From the NCBI GenBank assembly GCA_027943335.1, contig BSBK01001537.1:79501-143500 (forward strand): DNA of 64,000 bases, read 5' to 3'. Shown in pieces: positions 36,163 to 49,563 of the stretch (its first letter is position 1; each line of letters opens with the position of its first letter). A model generated the notes under the pieces. That model worked only from the letters and a program-made list of their open reading frames with translations. It was not told the DNA's origin and did no database searches. Position numbers and translations under genes: made by a program. Source of the stretch: Chamaecyparis obtusa (lineage: Eukaryota; Streptophyta; Pinopsida; Cupressales; Cupressaceae).

Positions 36163-38030
36163 AATCCATGTTGCTGTTGCCATATTCATCAGAAATATTC
36201 AGCCTGGTACAACTAGCGTAGATGCAATTATTTAAATCAAAAAATCATAAATCAGAGATTGTTTGTGGTGTGGTCTATTTCTAGATAAATTCTTTCTGTG
36301 TGTGTGTGTGTGTGTGTGTCAGTTTCTTTATCATTTGTAGCATTTTGTATTTCTCATTATCGAAAAAATCAGAAAACAAGAAAACACCAAAAAAATCATA
36401 TACAGCAAAAAACCAAAAAAGTTAGACTTCATACCTCATACACTGGTCAAAGACAAAAATATAAACAAACAACCAGCTATTCGCCATAGAAAACTAGTTG
36501 GGGATCTTTCGGGTGTTCCTACTAAAATTATTTCTTTTTCATGCTTTTTGTTCATACTTGTATGCTGATTTCATTTCCAGCAATACAATGACAACCCTCC
36601 TATTCTATGTGAAAAGCTGATTTTCCGAGCAAAGTACTCGGGAAAGGAAATAGTTTATTGTGATTTCAGCCAGACATGTTTCTGGATCTGTTCTCATAAG
36701 TTGGAGATTGATATAACCAGCCTAATTACTACCAAAAATGCAAATGCATATGAATTTGTGAGCACATATTCTCCTGATGATTAAAGAAGGAACCACTGTG
36801 TGCAAAAGAGAAAATGTGACAACTGTATATGGCTTAGTTCAATCTGGAAAAGTTGTGCACGGCTGTGAAATTTAAAAACTTTAAATCACAGAAAACTATT
36901 TTGTATCCTCATAAGACTTGTTATCCTCTACAAATGGGGTGTGGGACATAAGTATCTTACTAGAAATGCAAAAATGTAACCAAAATTTGGAAATTCAACA
37001 AAGACTTTATATTGGCCATGCTTAAAATAAAGATATAATTGTGCACACATTTTTTCCAGGGGAGACTATTCCACCTTCTGACAAGACAAAGTAATAATCA
37101 TCACTCAAAAACCAATTATATAGGTAACACCGCCATTGGCCTTGTTGGCTAAATATTTTGCAAGCGGTCATAATAGACACACTACTTACAAAATGGAGTA
37201 TTTAGACACAGTATGTGAGATATAATCTCTCCTCTCAACTTAGGGGAGGAACCCTTCTTATTGTTGTTTGAATCAACTAAAACTTAACAAGAAATTCAAA
37301 CTAATCTAAGATTGGGTGTTGTATGTATCATTTCCTCTTTCTTTAGAAAGGATTTTCACTTTCATAAATATGCACTCTACAAACTTGAGACTTGCAGTAA
37401 TGCCAATAATCTTAAAATAAACCGAAAGATTAATTGATAAGCATACCGGCAAACTATTAGATGAGGAATGTACATAAGCTCAAAGACTCATACACTATCC
37501 TAAAATGATTTAAAGGATGAGGCAACAATATGTTTAGAACAAAGTCTTTTACATATAACTTCGTTTCTAATTTCTAATTCTACGAAGAATCACAGCTCAA
37601 ATACCATGTACTCACTTCTACTTAACTTAAATTGATAACTAAAGCACAGAGTCTATACACAATCAGACTTACAGTTCATCTTATAAAAGCACAAACAACT
37701 CATACACTTTCGCGATAAATCCAAGGTAATACCACTATTGTGACATAAGAACACAACAACAATATAACAAGTTTCTCCAACACAAAGATTGAAAACACTT
37801 GCTCTTTTATTTATTAGGAAATCAGCTTGCACAAATAAAAGCAAAGTTTGTATTTTACACAATTCCAACAGAGTTTACTTGCAATGCATAAAGATGATTA
37901 TTTACAATAAGCCCTCTTGTATTTATAGAAGAGAGGCTGAGAGAAAAAAGTGAAAAATTAACTACCTATTGTTGACTTACTCAACATTATTGTCCTATGT
38001 AATGTGATTATATGTAGTGAGACTATGTGT
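36163..38030. other. Intron 3 sequence without identified features
   Basis: Apart from the TG microsatellite at 36297-36319 I see only short unrelated ORFs, such as minus 37653-37868, and no recognisable domain. Confidence 0.4.
36297..36319. repeat. TG dinucleotide microsatellite
   Basis: About eleven uninterrupted TG units. Confidence 0.95.
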
Positions 38031-38135
38031 AATTGCAATTTTCTGCTTTACATATGACATTACATATGCAATTGCAATCTTTTGCTTTACATGTGACCTT
38101 ACATATGCAATTGCAATTTTATGCTTTACATGTAA
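38031..38135. repeat. ~40-bp tandem repeats (GCAATTGCAATTTT...CTTTACATGTGAC)
   Basis: Three consecutive units combine an AATTGCAATT palindrome-like core with TTTGCTTTACATRTGAC. The unit spacing is about 37-40 bp. Confidence 0.75.
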
Positions 38136-38684
38136 CTTGTCAAAACTAAAATACAAAATGCATGATGAAAATTAAACTGTGTCTAACAAGACACAACTCC
38201 TATTACATGAACCTCTATCAAAGAGGTCTTCCTATCACCAGATTGCCAAGTGCTTAAAATCTTCAAATTTGTACATGGGTGGGAACATCTATAGAAAATA
38301 ACACTTTGACCTCCGCATTCGGTGGCATCAACAAACCACTAATTTTCGTTCTAACCCATGACTGAAAAATGTTCACGATCCCTCTTATTGGTCTACTACC
38401 ACCTGCTTGGAATCAGTCTTGAAAGCATTCTAATATTTATGAAACTTGAATTTCATCTTTTTCTCATGCGTGATGGTTGGCACTTCTAACTTTGGATGAG
38501 CACCTATAGCACTGAGATGAAAGACCAAAACACCATAACATCAAAATGTGTTGACATTAATTCCATATCATCCTTCATGAAATTCATACTTTGAATTTTA
38601 ATCTTGGTAGATCATGTGTGCAAACCAGGCTTCAAACAAGGCTAAAATGAAAAAGTTGCTTTTTATGGGCCATAGTTGTAATTT

Positions 38685-40290
38685 GGGGATTTTGGAGTGC
38701 ACTGCAAGTGAAGGCACAAGTGTAGTTCAACTTGCAAAAGTTTATACAGTTGGACCAAAAAGTTCCTACTACAAGGGTGTAATATCTCCAATTTTAATAA
38801 AGCAATTTAATTAAATTAACTGAATTAAGTGGTCCTTGAGTTTAAATAATATTATAAAGGACCCTTAATTAATTAATTTAATTATTAAATAAAGGGGGCC
38901 CAAAATAATAAATAATAATTGTCGGCCTGTTGTAACTTTCGAGAAACCCCCGAGGGGCCTTTATAAGATGTTGGCTGGCATTGTAGGATGCCATCGTGGA
39001 ATTTATGTTTTCTTTGTATTTTCGGAAGTTGAAGGCTAAAGAAGGCTGAAGGTGGTTTGTACGAAATTTCGGAGGCGGAAGACCCTCCCTATTTTGTGAT
39101 CACAGTTTCGGTGGTTTCCAACCACCCTAAGTCTGTCGTTGGAAATATCATTCTGATATTTCACATTGTGCGTCAAATTTGTGAAGTCTTCTGTAGAAGA
39201 CAAATTTGTAATGAACAATGAGATCTGATATTCGTATTTTGTTGCTAGTCTATGATTGTTGTATTGAAGATCTATTCGATATAATCTAAAGTGCTATCAT
39301 TATTTCCTCCTGTATGTGTGATTTTGCATCTGTGCGAATACCTTATATCATAATTGTTTATTTGTGGCATCACTATGATTTCCAAGTCTAAAGGGGACCA
39401 ACCAAACCGTACGAAGCAGCAAACATCATTCCCTCTGTAGTAAGTAATTGTACGAATACCACGTGCAGAAGTCACCCGAAGTCCAAACTATTCCGCATCA
39501 ATCACCATCTTACAACTAAGTCTATTGTACGGACCCCAATCTTTGTCATACGACCTAACCCATCGTATGGGTATACCTTGGAACCTTCACTCTTGTCGTA
39601 CATCTATCACCGCACTAAGGAGTTGATTTAGTCAATTGTCGTATTGCTGCATACCACCGTACTGGTCAAGACAGTCTACCACCAGCTTGCATGGTAGATT
39701 GTCGTACAGCATATGTTCTTAATTGCACAGTAACTACTATACGGTCCTCAAAAGGGGAGGGATTTGGTTATCACGTCCGCACAGGGAAAACAATTTGGAA
39801 GTCGTTGATCACAGATTGGCATCGGAACATTGCAAAGGGAAAAACATAAGTTTTAAGGGAAATCGGGGATTTTGAACCCAACTTCACTTAGGATTGCATG
39901 TGTAACTGCATGTGTAGTTCAACTTGCAATCAGGTCAAAAAGTTCCTACTACAAGGGAAAAACATAAGTTTTTTGTGAAATCGGGTTTTTGGACCCAACT
40001 ACACAAGATTGCATGTATAACTACATGTGTAGTTCAACTTGCAATCAGGTCAAAAAGTTCTTGCTACAAGGGAAAAACATAAGTTTTAAGTAAAATCGAG
40101 GTTTTCAAACCCAATTGCACTTAAGATTGCATGTCTAGTTCAACTTGCAGTCGGATCAAAAAGTTCCTACTACAAGGGAAAAACATAAGTTTTAAGTGAA
40201 ATTGGGGTTTTGGACAACTGCACTTAAGCTTGCATGTGTAGCAACACATGTAGTTCAACTTGCAATTGGGTCAAAAATACCCGACTGCAC
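38685..40290 (+). repeat. ~117-bp tandem array split by a solo LTR
   Basis: Units starting GGGAAAAACATAAG lie at 39837, 39955, 40070 and 40176. Each carries TAGTTCAACTTGCAA and CAAAAAGTTCCTACTACAAG. A further partial unit at 38685-38777 is separated from the rest by the solo LTR at 38778-39834. Removing the LTR and one AAGGG restores a continuous array. More decayed copies may run on to about 40760. Confidence 0.85.
38778..39834 (+). mobile_element. Solo LTR, family B, plus orientation
   Basis: 1057 bp starting TGTAATATCTCC and ending ACATTGCA. AAGGG duplications lie at 38773-38777 and 39835-39839. It is inserted in the tandem array. It matches 41202-42235 in reverse complement along its whole length. 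Confidence 0.88.
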
Positions 40291-41196
40291 TTGTATTTGG
40301 AATTTTCAAAAGGGCAAACTTGGGTATTGTCAGTATTTTTGGATGCGGTTACATATTTGACTACATGTAATTGAACATAAAATTAACTAAACATGCAGTT
40401 GGTGTGAAAATCTCTAATTTGCATATAATGGGTATGGAGATTTAGGTGATTACACTTAAGATTACATGGAACACTACATGTAATGGGTCTCAAAAATCCC
40501 GATTTGGCAATACGGTAGATTTGAAACAAACTACAATCAAGGATTTTGGACATCATTGCATATTACATTGCACGTAAAGTGACATGTAGTGGTATATGCA
40601 AAGGGTATGAAAACTCCCAAAATTCATAGTGTATATGCATGTAAAATAATAAGCAATGAGGTTTAAAAGGATCGATTACTAGGTAATTCGAGATTTTTGG
40701 ACCCCACTACATATTATATTACATGTAACAAACTTTGTGCCTAAGCCCAAAAGCTTTGACTTGTTAAGGGAAAAATAAAAATTAAATAAAAAACTTAACA
40801 AAAATAATCAAAAATAAATAAAATGAAAACCAAAATTAAACCTTAAATGACAAAAGGACACAATAATAAAAACCTAAAGAAAATAAACAATTTTCAATTG
40901 AAAAAACGTTACTTAAGAGTTTAAATTTATGCTTTTAATTGAAATCTCGATTGAATTTCATGGGGTTGTAATTAATTTCAATAAAACAAAATTAGCGACA
41001 ATAGGCCCACCAGTCATCTAATAAGTTGGTCATAGAAATCAAAGAAGATGCTAGACCAAACACCCTGCAAACTGGAAGAGAATAGGAGGTTGCTATTATA
41101 TAACCCAGAGAAGGTTGTTATTGTGATGAGACGATTAATTACCCCTAGTAATCAAATATGTTGGTCATAATCATCGAACAAGTTGAACCCAACGCT
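40291..41196. other. Intron 3 spacer between the two family B LTRs
   Basis: Begins with degenerate array copies (TGTAATGGGT and ACATGTAAT phrases). It continues as AT-rich DNA with no supported gene. Confidence 0.4.
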
Positions 41197-41201
41197 CCAA
41201 C

Positions 41202-42235
41202 TGTAATGTTTGAATGCCAATCTGTGATCAGCGACCTCCAAATTATTTTCCCTGTGCGGACACAATAACCGAATCCCTCCCCTTTTGAGGACCGTACAGT
41301 AGTTATTGTGCAATTAAGAACATATGATGTACGACAATCTATCATATAAGTTGGTGGTAGACTATCTTGACTAGTACGGTGGCATGTAGCAGTACAACAA
41401 TTGACTAAATCAACTCCTTAGTACGGTGATAGATGTATGACAAGAGTGACGATTCCAAGGTATACCCATATGGTGGGTTAGGTTGTACAACAAAAATTGG
41501 GGTCTATACGGTAGACTTGATTGTACGATGGTGATTGATGCGGTACGGTTTGGGCTTCGGGTGACTTATGCATGTGGTATCCATATGGTTACTTTCTACT
41601 ATGGAGGAATGATGTTTGTTTCTTTGTACATTTTGGTTGGTCCCACCTTTAGACTTGGAAATCACAGTGATGCCACAAATAAGCAATTATGATATAAGGT
41701 ACTCACACATACAAGAGGAAATAATGATAGCACTTCAAATTATATCGAATAGATCTTCAATACAACAATCACGGACCAGCAGCAGAATACAAATATCAAA
41801 TATTGTTATTCATTACAAATTTGTATTCTACAGAAGACTTCATAAATATGACGCACAATGTGAAATATCAGAATGATATTTCCAACAAAAGACTAGGGTG
41901 GCTGCAAACCACCGAAATTGCGATCACAAAATAGGGAGGGTCTTCCACCTCCGAAATTGCGTACAAACCACCTTCAACCTTCAACGTCCGGAAATACAAA
42001 AAAAAAAAAAAAAATCCACGATGATATCCTATAATTTTAGCCAAGATCTTATAAAGGCCCCCAGGGGTTTCTCGAAAATTACAACAGGCCGACAATTATT
42101 ATTTATTATTTTGGGCCCCCTTTAGTCAATAATTAAATTAATTAATTAAAGGTCCTTTATAATATTATTTAAACTCTGGGACCACTTAATTAGTTAATTT
42201 AATTAAATTACTTTATTAAAATTTGGAAAATTAAA
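41202..42235 (-). mobile_element. Solo LTR, family B, minus orientation
   Basis: 1034 bp. CCAAC duplications lie at 41197-41201 and 42236-42240. It is the reverse complement of 38778-39834 with scattered differences and a 17-base A run at 41998-42014. The distinct target duplications show that the inverted pair arose from two separate insertions, not from inversion. Confidence 0.86.
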
Positions 42236-42385
42236 CCAACCTTGAAGAGAAAAGTAGGATGTTGTTATATAACCCAGAACACATTAAATAGTAAAAGAAT
42301 TTGTCCACAAAAAACCATTAAGCAAAAATCAGGGAATGTATAGTTGCAAATATTATCATTGATGTCAAAAAAGTATAAGTGAGAT

Positions 42386-43614
42386 TGTTGGCAAGATTTT
42401 TGTCATTGATGTCAAAGTATAATCGATGCCCAAGGAAATCCCAAACAGCCAAAGGCCACTAATTGATTCATAAGGCAAAATGAGTTTACCTTTTTTTAGC
42501 AGCACTTAAAAATAATTTTATATTCCTTGAAGAATGGTGACCAACTCCCTTTATTTTGGTGCCCATGTTTATGCAAGATAAAGTTAAGCTAATATTCTAA
42601 AGGTGGCCAACTTTACTCATTAAAGTGTCTATATAGATAAACAGCATCCAAGTCAAAGATAATTAATGGGCAATTTATATGTCATAAGAGGAGCAATTGA
42701 TATAACAAAAGCAGCAAATTAAAAAGAGCAAACGCAGCGATTAAAGAGAATAACAAAGGTAGCAAATAGTGTCTTCAAAGGGAGAGCTAGAAATTAAGGA
42801 AAGGACATGACTACTTGGAAGGTTCTCACTCTTCAAAAGGATGTCTCTCTTCATAGAGACAAAAATAAAAATGGAGTGAGAAGTATGTGGAGAAATATAC
42901 GTGAAAAATAAATATATCATATATACACCAGCAGATTTTGAGGAGAAGAAAATAATGTTATATCATCCAAACATAAGAAGTTATATCATATTTATGAAGA
43001 GAGCAAGATAAATATTTCGTCATTCAAGTGAACATTTGTGAGAGATAATATGTATAAGCACATTTATGAAGGAAAGTATATGCAGATTTGAGAAAGAATG
43101 TATATGTGGAAAATGTAATATCATAGCGTGTGTTGAAATGTGATAATCATTCAAACAAAAGCAGATTTGTGAAGGAGAATAAATGTGTGGCGCAAACATA
43201 GTTGAAGATTTTATGAAGGTGTTGTAAAATGTTCATCATCCACTGAAGAAGCTACACTCAAAAAGGCGGAAATTTTGTTGGGTTGGAGGTTGGTGCCTCA
43301 TATCAAAGAGATTGGTGTCTCTTGATGGGTTGGTGCTAAATTGTGGGGATCGGTGTCTCCAATGGGTTGGTGCCTACAAAAATAAGCAGCGATTGGTCTC
43401 TCCAGTAAGTTGGTGCCTACAAAGTTTGTAAGAGAATTTTATATAAGAAAATCTTTTTGCTGTGGTTTTCTCCCAAAATGGTTTCCATGTAAATCTTGTG
43501 TTCTTAATTGTTGATATCGTGCAATTGAAATTATTGTAGTTATTTTGAAAAGTTTAAAAAAATTATTTTATACTATATACCATCCCCCCTCTCAATACAA
43601 GTGTGTGCTCATCA
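42386..43614 (+). mobile_element. 5' LTR of a SIRE-like copia element
   Basis: Begins TGTTGGCAAGATTTTTGTC and ends near CTCATCA after a C-rich CCATCCCCCCTCTC stretch, as in SIRE/Maximus-type copia LTRs. It includes repeated GGTTGGTGCCT / GATTGGTGTCTC phrases (43280-43430). A shorter copy of the LTR start (TTGCAAATATTATCATTGATG) lies just upstream at about 42343. A related fragment is at 56310-56843. Confidence 0.7.
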
Positions 43615-44850
43615 ATTAGTATTAAAGTTGGTTCCTTCAAAGTATAGCTTGATCACTTGAAGGGAGATCTTAAAAGCACACATGGCCTGCCAAGAAGGAT
43701 TCTCCTCCAATAGGGCTCCATTGTTTGATAGAACAAACTATGCTTTCTAGAGCATAAGGATGTGCACCTACTTAATGGCTCTTTGATTTGATATTCAGCA
43801 CTCAGTGGCAATGGATATGCCACTCCATTGTCTCCTCCAATGGATCCGATGGGAAAAAAGGCAAGTGAAAATAATGCCAAACATATGAATGCAATTTTTT
43901 GTGGACTATTGGAGTCAGAATTTGTCAATGTGATGCATTGTATGTTGGGGAAATAAATGTGGGACAAACTTCAAAAACTTATGTAGGAGACGATAATATA
44001 AAAAAAGAAAATATTCAAACACATAGAAGACAATTTGAAAGTTTACAAATAAAGGATGACAAAAACATTGCAGCCCATCTACTTCACGTGAATAAAATTG
44101 TTAACACTATAAGAGGCCTTGGTGAGACAGTTGAAGACTCAACAATTGTGCAAAAAGTTCTAAGATCTTTTCCCTTGAGGTTTGATGCCAAAGCCTCTGC
44201 TATTGAGGAAATGAAGGATCTTGATACACTACAAATGGATGAGTTGCACGATATCCTCGAGGCACGTGAAATGAGGGAAAAGGACAAACCCATCAAAGCA
44301 AGAGGCAGACTTCAAAACCTCAAAGAAAATGAAGAATAAGGAGCCCAAGGCATGCAATAGTTCTGATGATGAATCAGAATTAAAGGAAGCTGATTTCGTG
44401 AGGAAGTTAAAGAAAGGATCCCGCCAGTACAAAGGTAAGTTACCTTTTAAATGTTTTAATTGTGGAAAGATAGGACATCTTGCAGCCAAAATTCCCATTT
44501 GCGAAAGCAGAAAGCAGTGAAAAAGAAGAAGAGCATAATGTGAAGAGAGGTGGCAAAAATTATCAACATTAAAAGGCCACAAACATGGCAAATTTGAAAT
44601 AAAAAAGAGGAGCTCTTACAAGAACAAGAAAAGCTTCTATTCAAAGGAGGAAAGTAGTTCATTCAAAGAAAGCTGATCCATCAACAGTAGAGAAGAGATT
44701 CCTTTCATGGCAATAGAAACAAAAGATGATGTCTCGGAAAGTGAAGAAAACGTAGAAAAGATCCCACAGGAGGAAATCTTTAAGGCCAAAGGCCACTAAA
44801 TTGCTCAATTCATGGCCATTATGAAAGGAATATTTATTAGATATCTTAAT
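43615..44850 (+). pseudogene. Decayed SIRE-like copia gag fragment
   Basis: A degenerate primer site (TTAGTATTAAAG) follows the LTR. The best part of gag (43899-44337) shows QFESLQIKDDKNIAAHLL, VQKVLRSFPLRFDAKASAIE and LHDILEAREMR. A shifted frame (44329-44520) has the zinc knuckle CFNCGKIGHLAAKIP, with the last Cys replaced by Pro. Further decayed sequence runs to about 44850. No protease, integrase or reverse transcriptase follows, so the element is truncated. Confidence 0.8.
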
Positions 44851-46480
44851 GTGAATTCTAAATGTTGGCTGATTCCCTCAAATTTAAAAAGCAAATAAAT
44901 TCATGTGCTATATGTGTCAACTCCTTGGTGATTTATTTTCATGTCCCCCATCTGAAACCTTAATCACAGCAATAAAACGATCAAAGGTTCACAAAATTGC
45001 AGCAATTAATGCAAATAACATAAGAAGAGCTGCAAATTAGTAAACAAAAATTCAAGGGAATATTTTATATGTTAATCTCAAATGCTGGCCAGCCATATTT
45101 ACTTAGGGGCAACCCTCCTTTTCTATAACCCTTTATAGAGAAATTAAAATAAATTATAATTAGTGCCAAACCCCTAGAGATGGGCGCCCTATCTTAAGAA
45201 TGTAAATAAAGAGGAAAATATATAAGAAACATTTGTTCATATTGCTGGCTGACCCGGTTGTGACCCTTGGTAATGTATTTAAATGCAAATTAAATATTAT
45301 ATGTGCTAGCCGACTTGATTTGATAAGTTGTGTTGTTTGGTGAAGAGGTGCCTCTTAAAAGGTATGAAGAGAGGTATGTTGAGACTCATTTGGGCATCCA
45401 TTCATTGCAATATCATTCTAGTTTTAAGAGCAGACTGAAGATAAACAACAGCAGATATAAGAATATGTTAAAATACAGATTTGAAAGGGAGAAGAATTTC
45501 AATTCGTTCAGAGCAGAAAAAAGCAGTTGGAGAGAAGAGGTACAACTGAAAAACGTATTAAGTGTGAGCACAGAAATTAATAAGAAGCCACAACTCATAA
45601 AGAATAATCAATAATAATTGGCAAACAGAAAATATATTTTCCTAAGGCAGTGATTGGCATGATCTCCTAAGCCAGCAACTGGCATGATCTCCTAAGGCAG
45701 CAATTAATATTGTTAATGGCAGTGACAGAATAAAGAGAAGGAATCAAGTCTATAATTAAGAAGCAATTAGTAAAGCAAGGGTACCTCTCTTGGAAAGCAA
45801 GGCATCCCTTGTGAAGTATTGCATATTTTCGTAGGAAGATATAAAAAGCATCAGACACATCGAACTAAGGAAGAATAAGGATAAGCATCAGCAGTTGCAT
45901 AGCATCAAGGAAATCAATCTAAGGGAATAATCTGATCAGACTTCAGATACAGATAACTGTGACATTGCATCCATAAATCATTTATCCCACAAGAAATCAA
46001 GCAAACAATCAATCAGCAAGATCAGGCAAACAATCATCAAATCCACATCAATCATCATCATCTTGAGATCAAGAAAACATACAATTCAGCAATCAAGCAT
46101 CACACTATCAAATAAACATTCATTCAATCATCATCCACCAATATATCAAACTAGCTTACATTATATCATCACTCTTCAATCATCTACTAATGATTACTTA
46201 ATCATAACTCACCAATACCTTGAATCATCAAATTGAAGGAATTCATTTGATCAATCTATTATTCAACAATTGGCAGCAGCAGCAGGAGAAATGTATATAT
46301 AATCAGCGACTAGCATCAATAAAGACAACAACAATAGTGCATACAACCTCTAATTGTTCTGGTATAAAAGGATAGATTCGCATCTGCAATTATAACTGTA
46401 TATAGATGGAAATACATAATGTTTGTATCTGGTTATATACAATTAATGAATACTTGAATTTAATGTATTTATGTTATCAA
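44851..46480. other. Intron 3 sequence, probable LTR debris
   Basis: No supported gene. A CATGTCCCCCATCTGAAACC stretch near 44940 looks like an LTR start. Around 45980-46260 there is a pyrimidine-rich ATCA/TCAT-rich tract. Confidence 0.35.
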
Positions 46481-46499
46481 TATTGAATTTGCAATAATT

Positions 46500-47000
46500 G
46501 GTCTTGTTGAGGGAAGGAAGGGAGTGCAAGGAGGGAGCATGGCCAAGGATTCCCACTAGGTATGGCACCTCATAAAGATGGTTAAGGACCACAAGGGCAC
46601 CTCGTGATGATGGTTAAGGACCACACGAGGCCAAGGAGGATAAGGTCCTGCCATGGGCCTAGGGTTGAGGGTCAAGGACACCATATTGCAGCTCCCCTAC
46701 TAAACCCACATTGATCAATTGTTGGAGTCAATCATAAGAGGCAAGAGGTTGACAAGGAATAAGATTGGAGTAAAGCCCTCACTAGGTACGCCACCTTATG
46801 ATGATGGTTAAGGACCATATGAGGCCATAGAGTATAAGTGCCCTGTCCCATTCTTGAAATAGTATTAAATAATAAACAATAATAATCAAATTAAAAAATA
46901 TAAAGAATAAAATTTTAAAAAACAAATTAAAATTAGTTAAGTTAAACAAATGGTCAAAAGGCATGAATGGAAAAGTTGTGTCTCCCTCAAACATAAGGTA
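46500..47000. repeat. LTR fragments of the AGGATTTAATAATAAATAA family
   Basis: Two local copies of CTAGGTAyGsCACCTyATrAwGATGGTTAAGGACCA (about 46557 and 46785) lie next to a TGCCCTGTCCCATTCTTG start resembling 34236 and 52146. A TATAAAAGGG motif is at about 46997. Treated as decayed LTR sequence. Confidence 0.4.
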
Positions 47001-47116
47001 TAAAAGGGAGAGAAGAGAACTTTATTTGAGGAAAAAATGGAGGGAGGAAGAAAAGGCAGCATACAAATTAAGGAAGGATTAAGGGAAGAAGAAAGAGAAG
47101 GGTAGAAAATAACGAA

Positions 47117-47450
47117 GTGACTCTTTTAAAAGGTGAAGGATTGTGACCCTTACAAATGGTGGTAATTGTGAAAGTGTGTGACCATTGAAAAGGGCAGACA
47201 TGCTGAAAAGGTGTGACCCTTCCTCACAAAAGATGTAAAGGGAAAGAAGGATTAAATGGAATGGACAAAAGAGAAAAAAATAAGAAAGTGACTCTTTTAA
47301 AAGGTGAAGGCTTATGACACTTTCAAAGGGTGGTAATTGTGAAAGGGTATGACCATTGAAAGGGCAGACATGGTGAAGAGGTGTGACCCTTCCTAACAAA
47401 AGATATAAAGGGGAAGAAGGATCAAATGGAATGGAGGAAAGGGAGTAGAG
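47117..47450 (+). repeat. 171-bp tandem duplication
   Basis: GTGACTCTTTTAAAAGGTGA starts both units (47117 and 47288). They continue in parallel through GGTAATTGTGAAAG and GAGGTGTGACCCTTCCT. Confidence 0.9.
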
Positions 47451-49342
47451 GAGATCTAGAGCATACTTAGAGAAGAACTATAAGGAGGGATCTGAAATAA
47501 GAATTGAGAAGGAAAGAAGAAAATAAGATATGTTAATTTAGAAGAAGAGGACATACAGATCTTAAATGGGATATGTACAGATTTGAGAAGCACTGAAGAC
47601 AGGTTTGAGAAGAGAGGGATAGGTGAAGATTAAATAAGAAGTGAAAGGGGCAGCAGTTGTTGTCAAACAGATGTATCTTTTCATAACCAAAGGGTGTGAC
47701 CCTTTCGCATTAACAAATGAAAGGGTGTAACTCCCTACACCCAAAGGAAACATAAAAGAGAAGAACTTCATTTAAGAAGAGCATCCAAGGGAGATCAAGT
47801 TAGGAAATAACATATTATTCTCAAAGGCAATATTAGAAAGTGGTGACTCAATTCTTATGAAAGGAAGTAACCCTTTACCAATAATGTATAGAGGAGAAAT
47901 CATTCAAAGCACTCAAGGATCACTTATCTATCCTCACTCACCAATACATCAAATCAGCACTCACTCAATCATCACTCATCGCCTTTTTATTTCCACATTC
48001 ATTCAATCATCCATCAAACAATTGGGAATCAGAAAAACAAACCAGAAAACAACTCCTCCATCAATTCAATCAGTCTATATTAATCATACAATCATCAAAT
48101 CAATCAGATCTATCATGCCCCAAATCTGACATCAGATGAACAGCAAACCCGTAGTATGAAAATTGTCTTATTAACAAGACTTCACAATTTTCTATAATCA
48201 TAAAGCCTGATTAAGGAATTCATCTTCCACAATATCCTTTCCTTTTCTGTAAACCAAGAGACTCCACAATTGAAGATCTTAAGTCCTTAACCTATCATTA
48301 AGCAATAGCCTTGAGGAGGCAATGGATTGTTTGGAGAAGACAGCTCTCTTGCAAAGAAGTAAGAGTTGTGACTCATTGTCCTCCCCCAATGACTATATAA
48401 GGTAGAAATTCAATTAGTGTGTTGTCCTCAATTTTGAATTCACAAAATTGGGGAAACCCTACAAAAAAATTTGTAGTTTAAACTCTCTACGGCGTTTTCT
48501 TGGTTGTGTGGTTTGTTTTTTCATTTTGTTTTTGTCCTAGATTGATAGCATTTCCAATTCCGCTTGTTTCGAGCTATCTTAGGCTTCAATTGGAGTTGTA
48601 TTTCAAGAGATATCAAGGAATTAAGTACACTGTAGGTGGGTTTTTTAAGCCTGTTTGCATGTTTTCATTTCTTGTTTAAAATCTTGTACAAGTAGGCTTT
48701 TTGTCAGTCTTTACATGACATCTTGGGTATCATTTACATGCGATCTGGACTTAAAATTTCACCATCCATGTTTGCAAAATAATATGAGAACTTTTATAAG
48801 ATTTTAATATGTTAAGTGGGCTTTTTAAGTCTTATTACATATTGCATCTTTAAAAGGTTTAAACGTTTGTAAATGCACATGTAAAACCCGTTTTTAAACA
48901 AAGGATGTTTTTAAATACTCATTGGTGGACTTTTCAAGTTCACTTACAAGGTATTAGTTTTGAAAATTAACATGTTTTAACTTTGCATATGTAATTAAAA
49001 ATCTCGCTATTTCTTTTTGGTGGTGATTTTCAAAGACACTACATTATGTTTTTAACATGCTAAAGCCTACTTAAAACCCGTTAAAGGCTATGGACAGCGA
49101 TTTTGAAGAGCATGGCAAGTTTTAAAACATTAAAATGACTGGTAAATGGCTTATTAAAGCCCGTATAGACTTGCGAGTGGCTTTTAAACGCCAGTTTATA
49201 CTCGATCACCACCAAAACAATGTGTTGTTTGCTTTGCAAAGCCTGTAACTAAGGAAATAATGCCATTTTTTACTTGTGATTCATTTAGAAAAGCCCATCA
49301 ATGCCTTGAATGAGTTGTTAGAAATATTAAATAATAAACAAT
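47451..49342. other. Intron 3 sequence with weak repeats
   Basis: No supported gene. A GTGGGCTTTTTAAG phrase recurs in diverged form near 48637, 48690, 48818, 48925 and 49180, each followed by pyrimidine-rich then ACAT sequence. This suggests old tandem repeats. Confidence 0.4.
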
Positions 49343-49423
49343 ACCCGATAGTGATCGGATTGCATAAAAGTATTAGGATACCCGATAGCTATCGGGTGTA
49401 TTTACTAACCGATAACTATCGGT
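49343..49423. repeat. Three palindromes of the CCGATAGCTATCGG type
   Basis: ACCCGATAGTGATCGGAT (49343), the perfect 18-bp palindrome ACCCGATAGCTATCGGGT (49380-49397) and ACCGATAACTATCGGT (49408-49423). Confidence 0.85.
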
Positions 49424-49563
49424 ATTCCCAACTGCAATACGACAAATATACTCAGCGCATTATATGCAGCGTGACAATGTTAAATTATACTCAGCGCATT
49501 ACACAGCGCTTACAATGTTAATTAACAGTCATAACGATAATGATATAACAGTCTTAACGGTAG

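Noticed and set aside
38778..42235. Foldback transposon with ~1-kb terminal inverted repeats
   Set aside because: Each arm has its own target duplication (AAGGG and CCAAC), so they are two solo LTR insertions.
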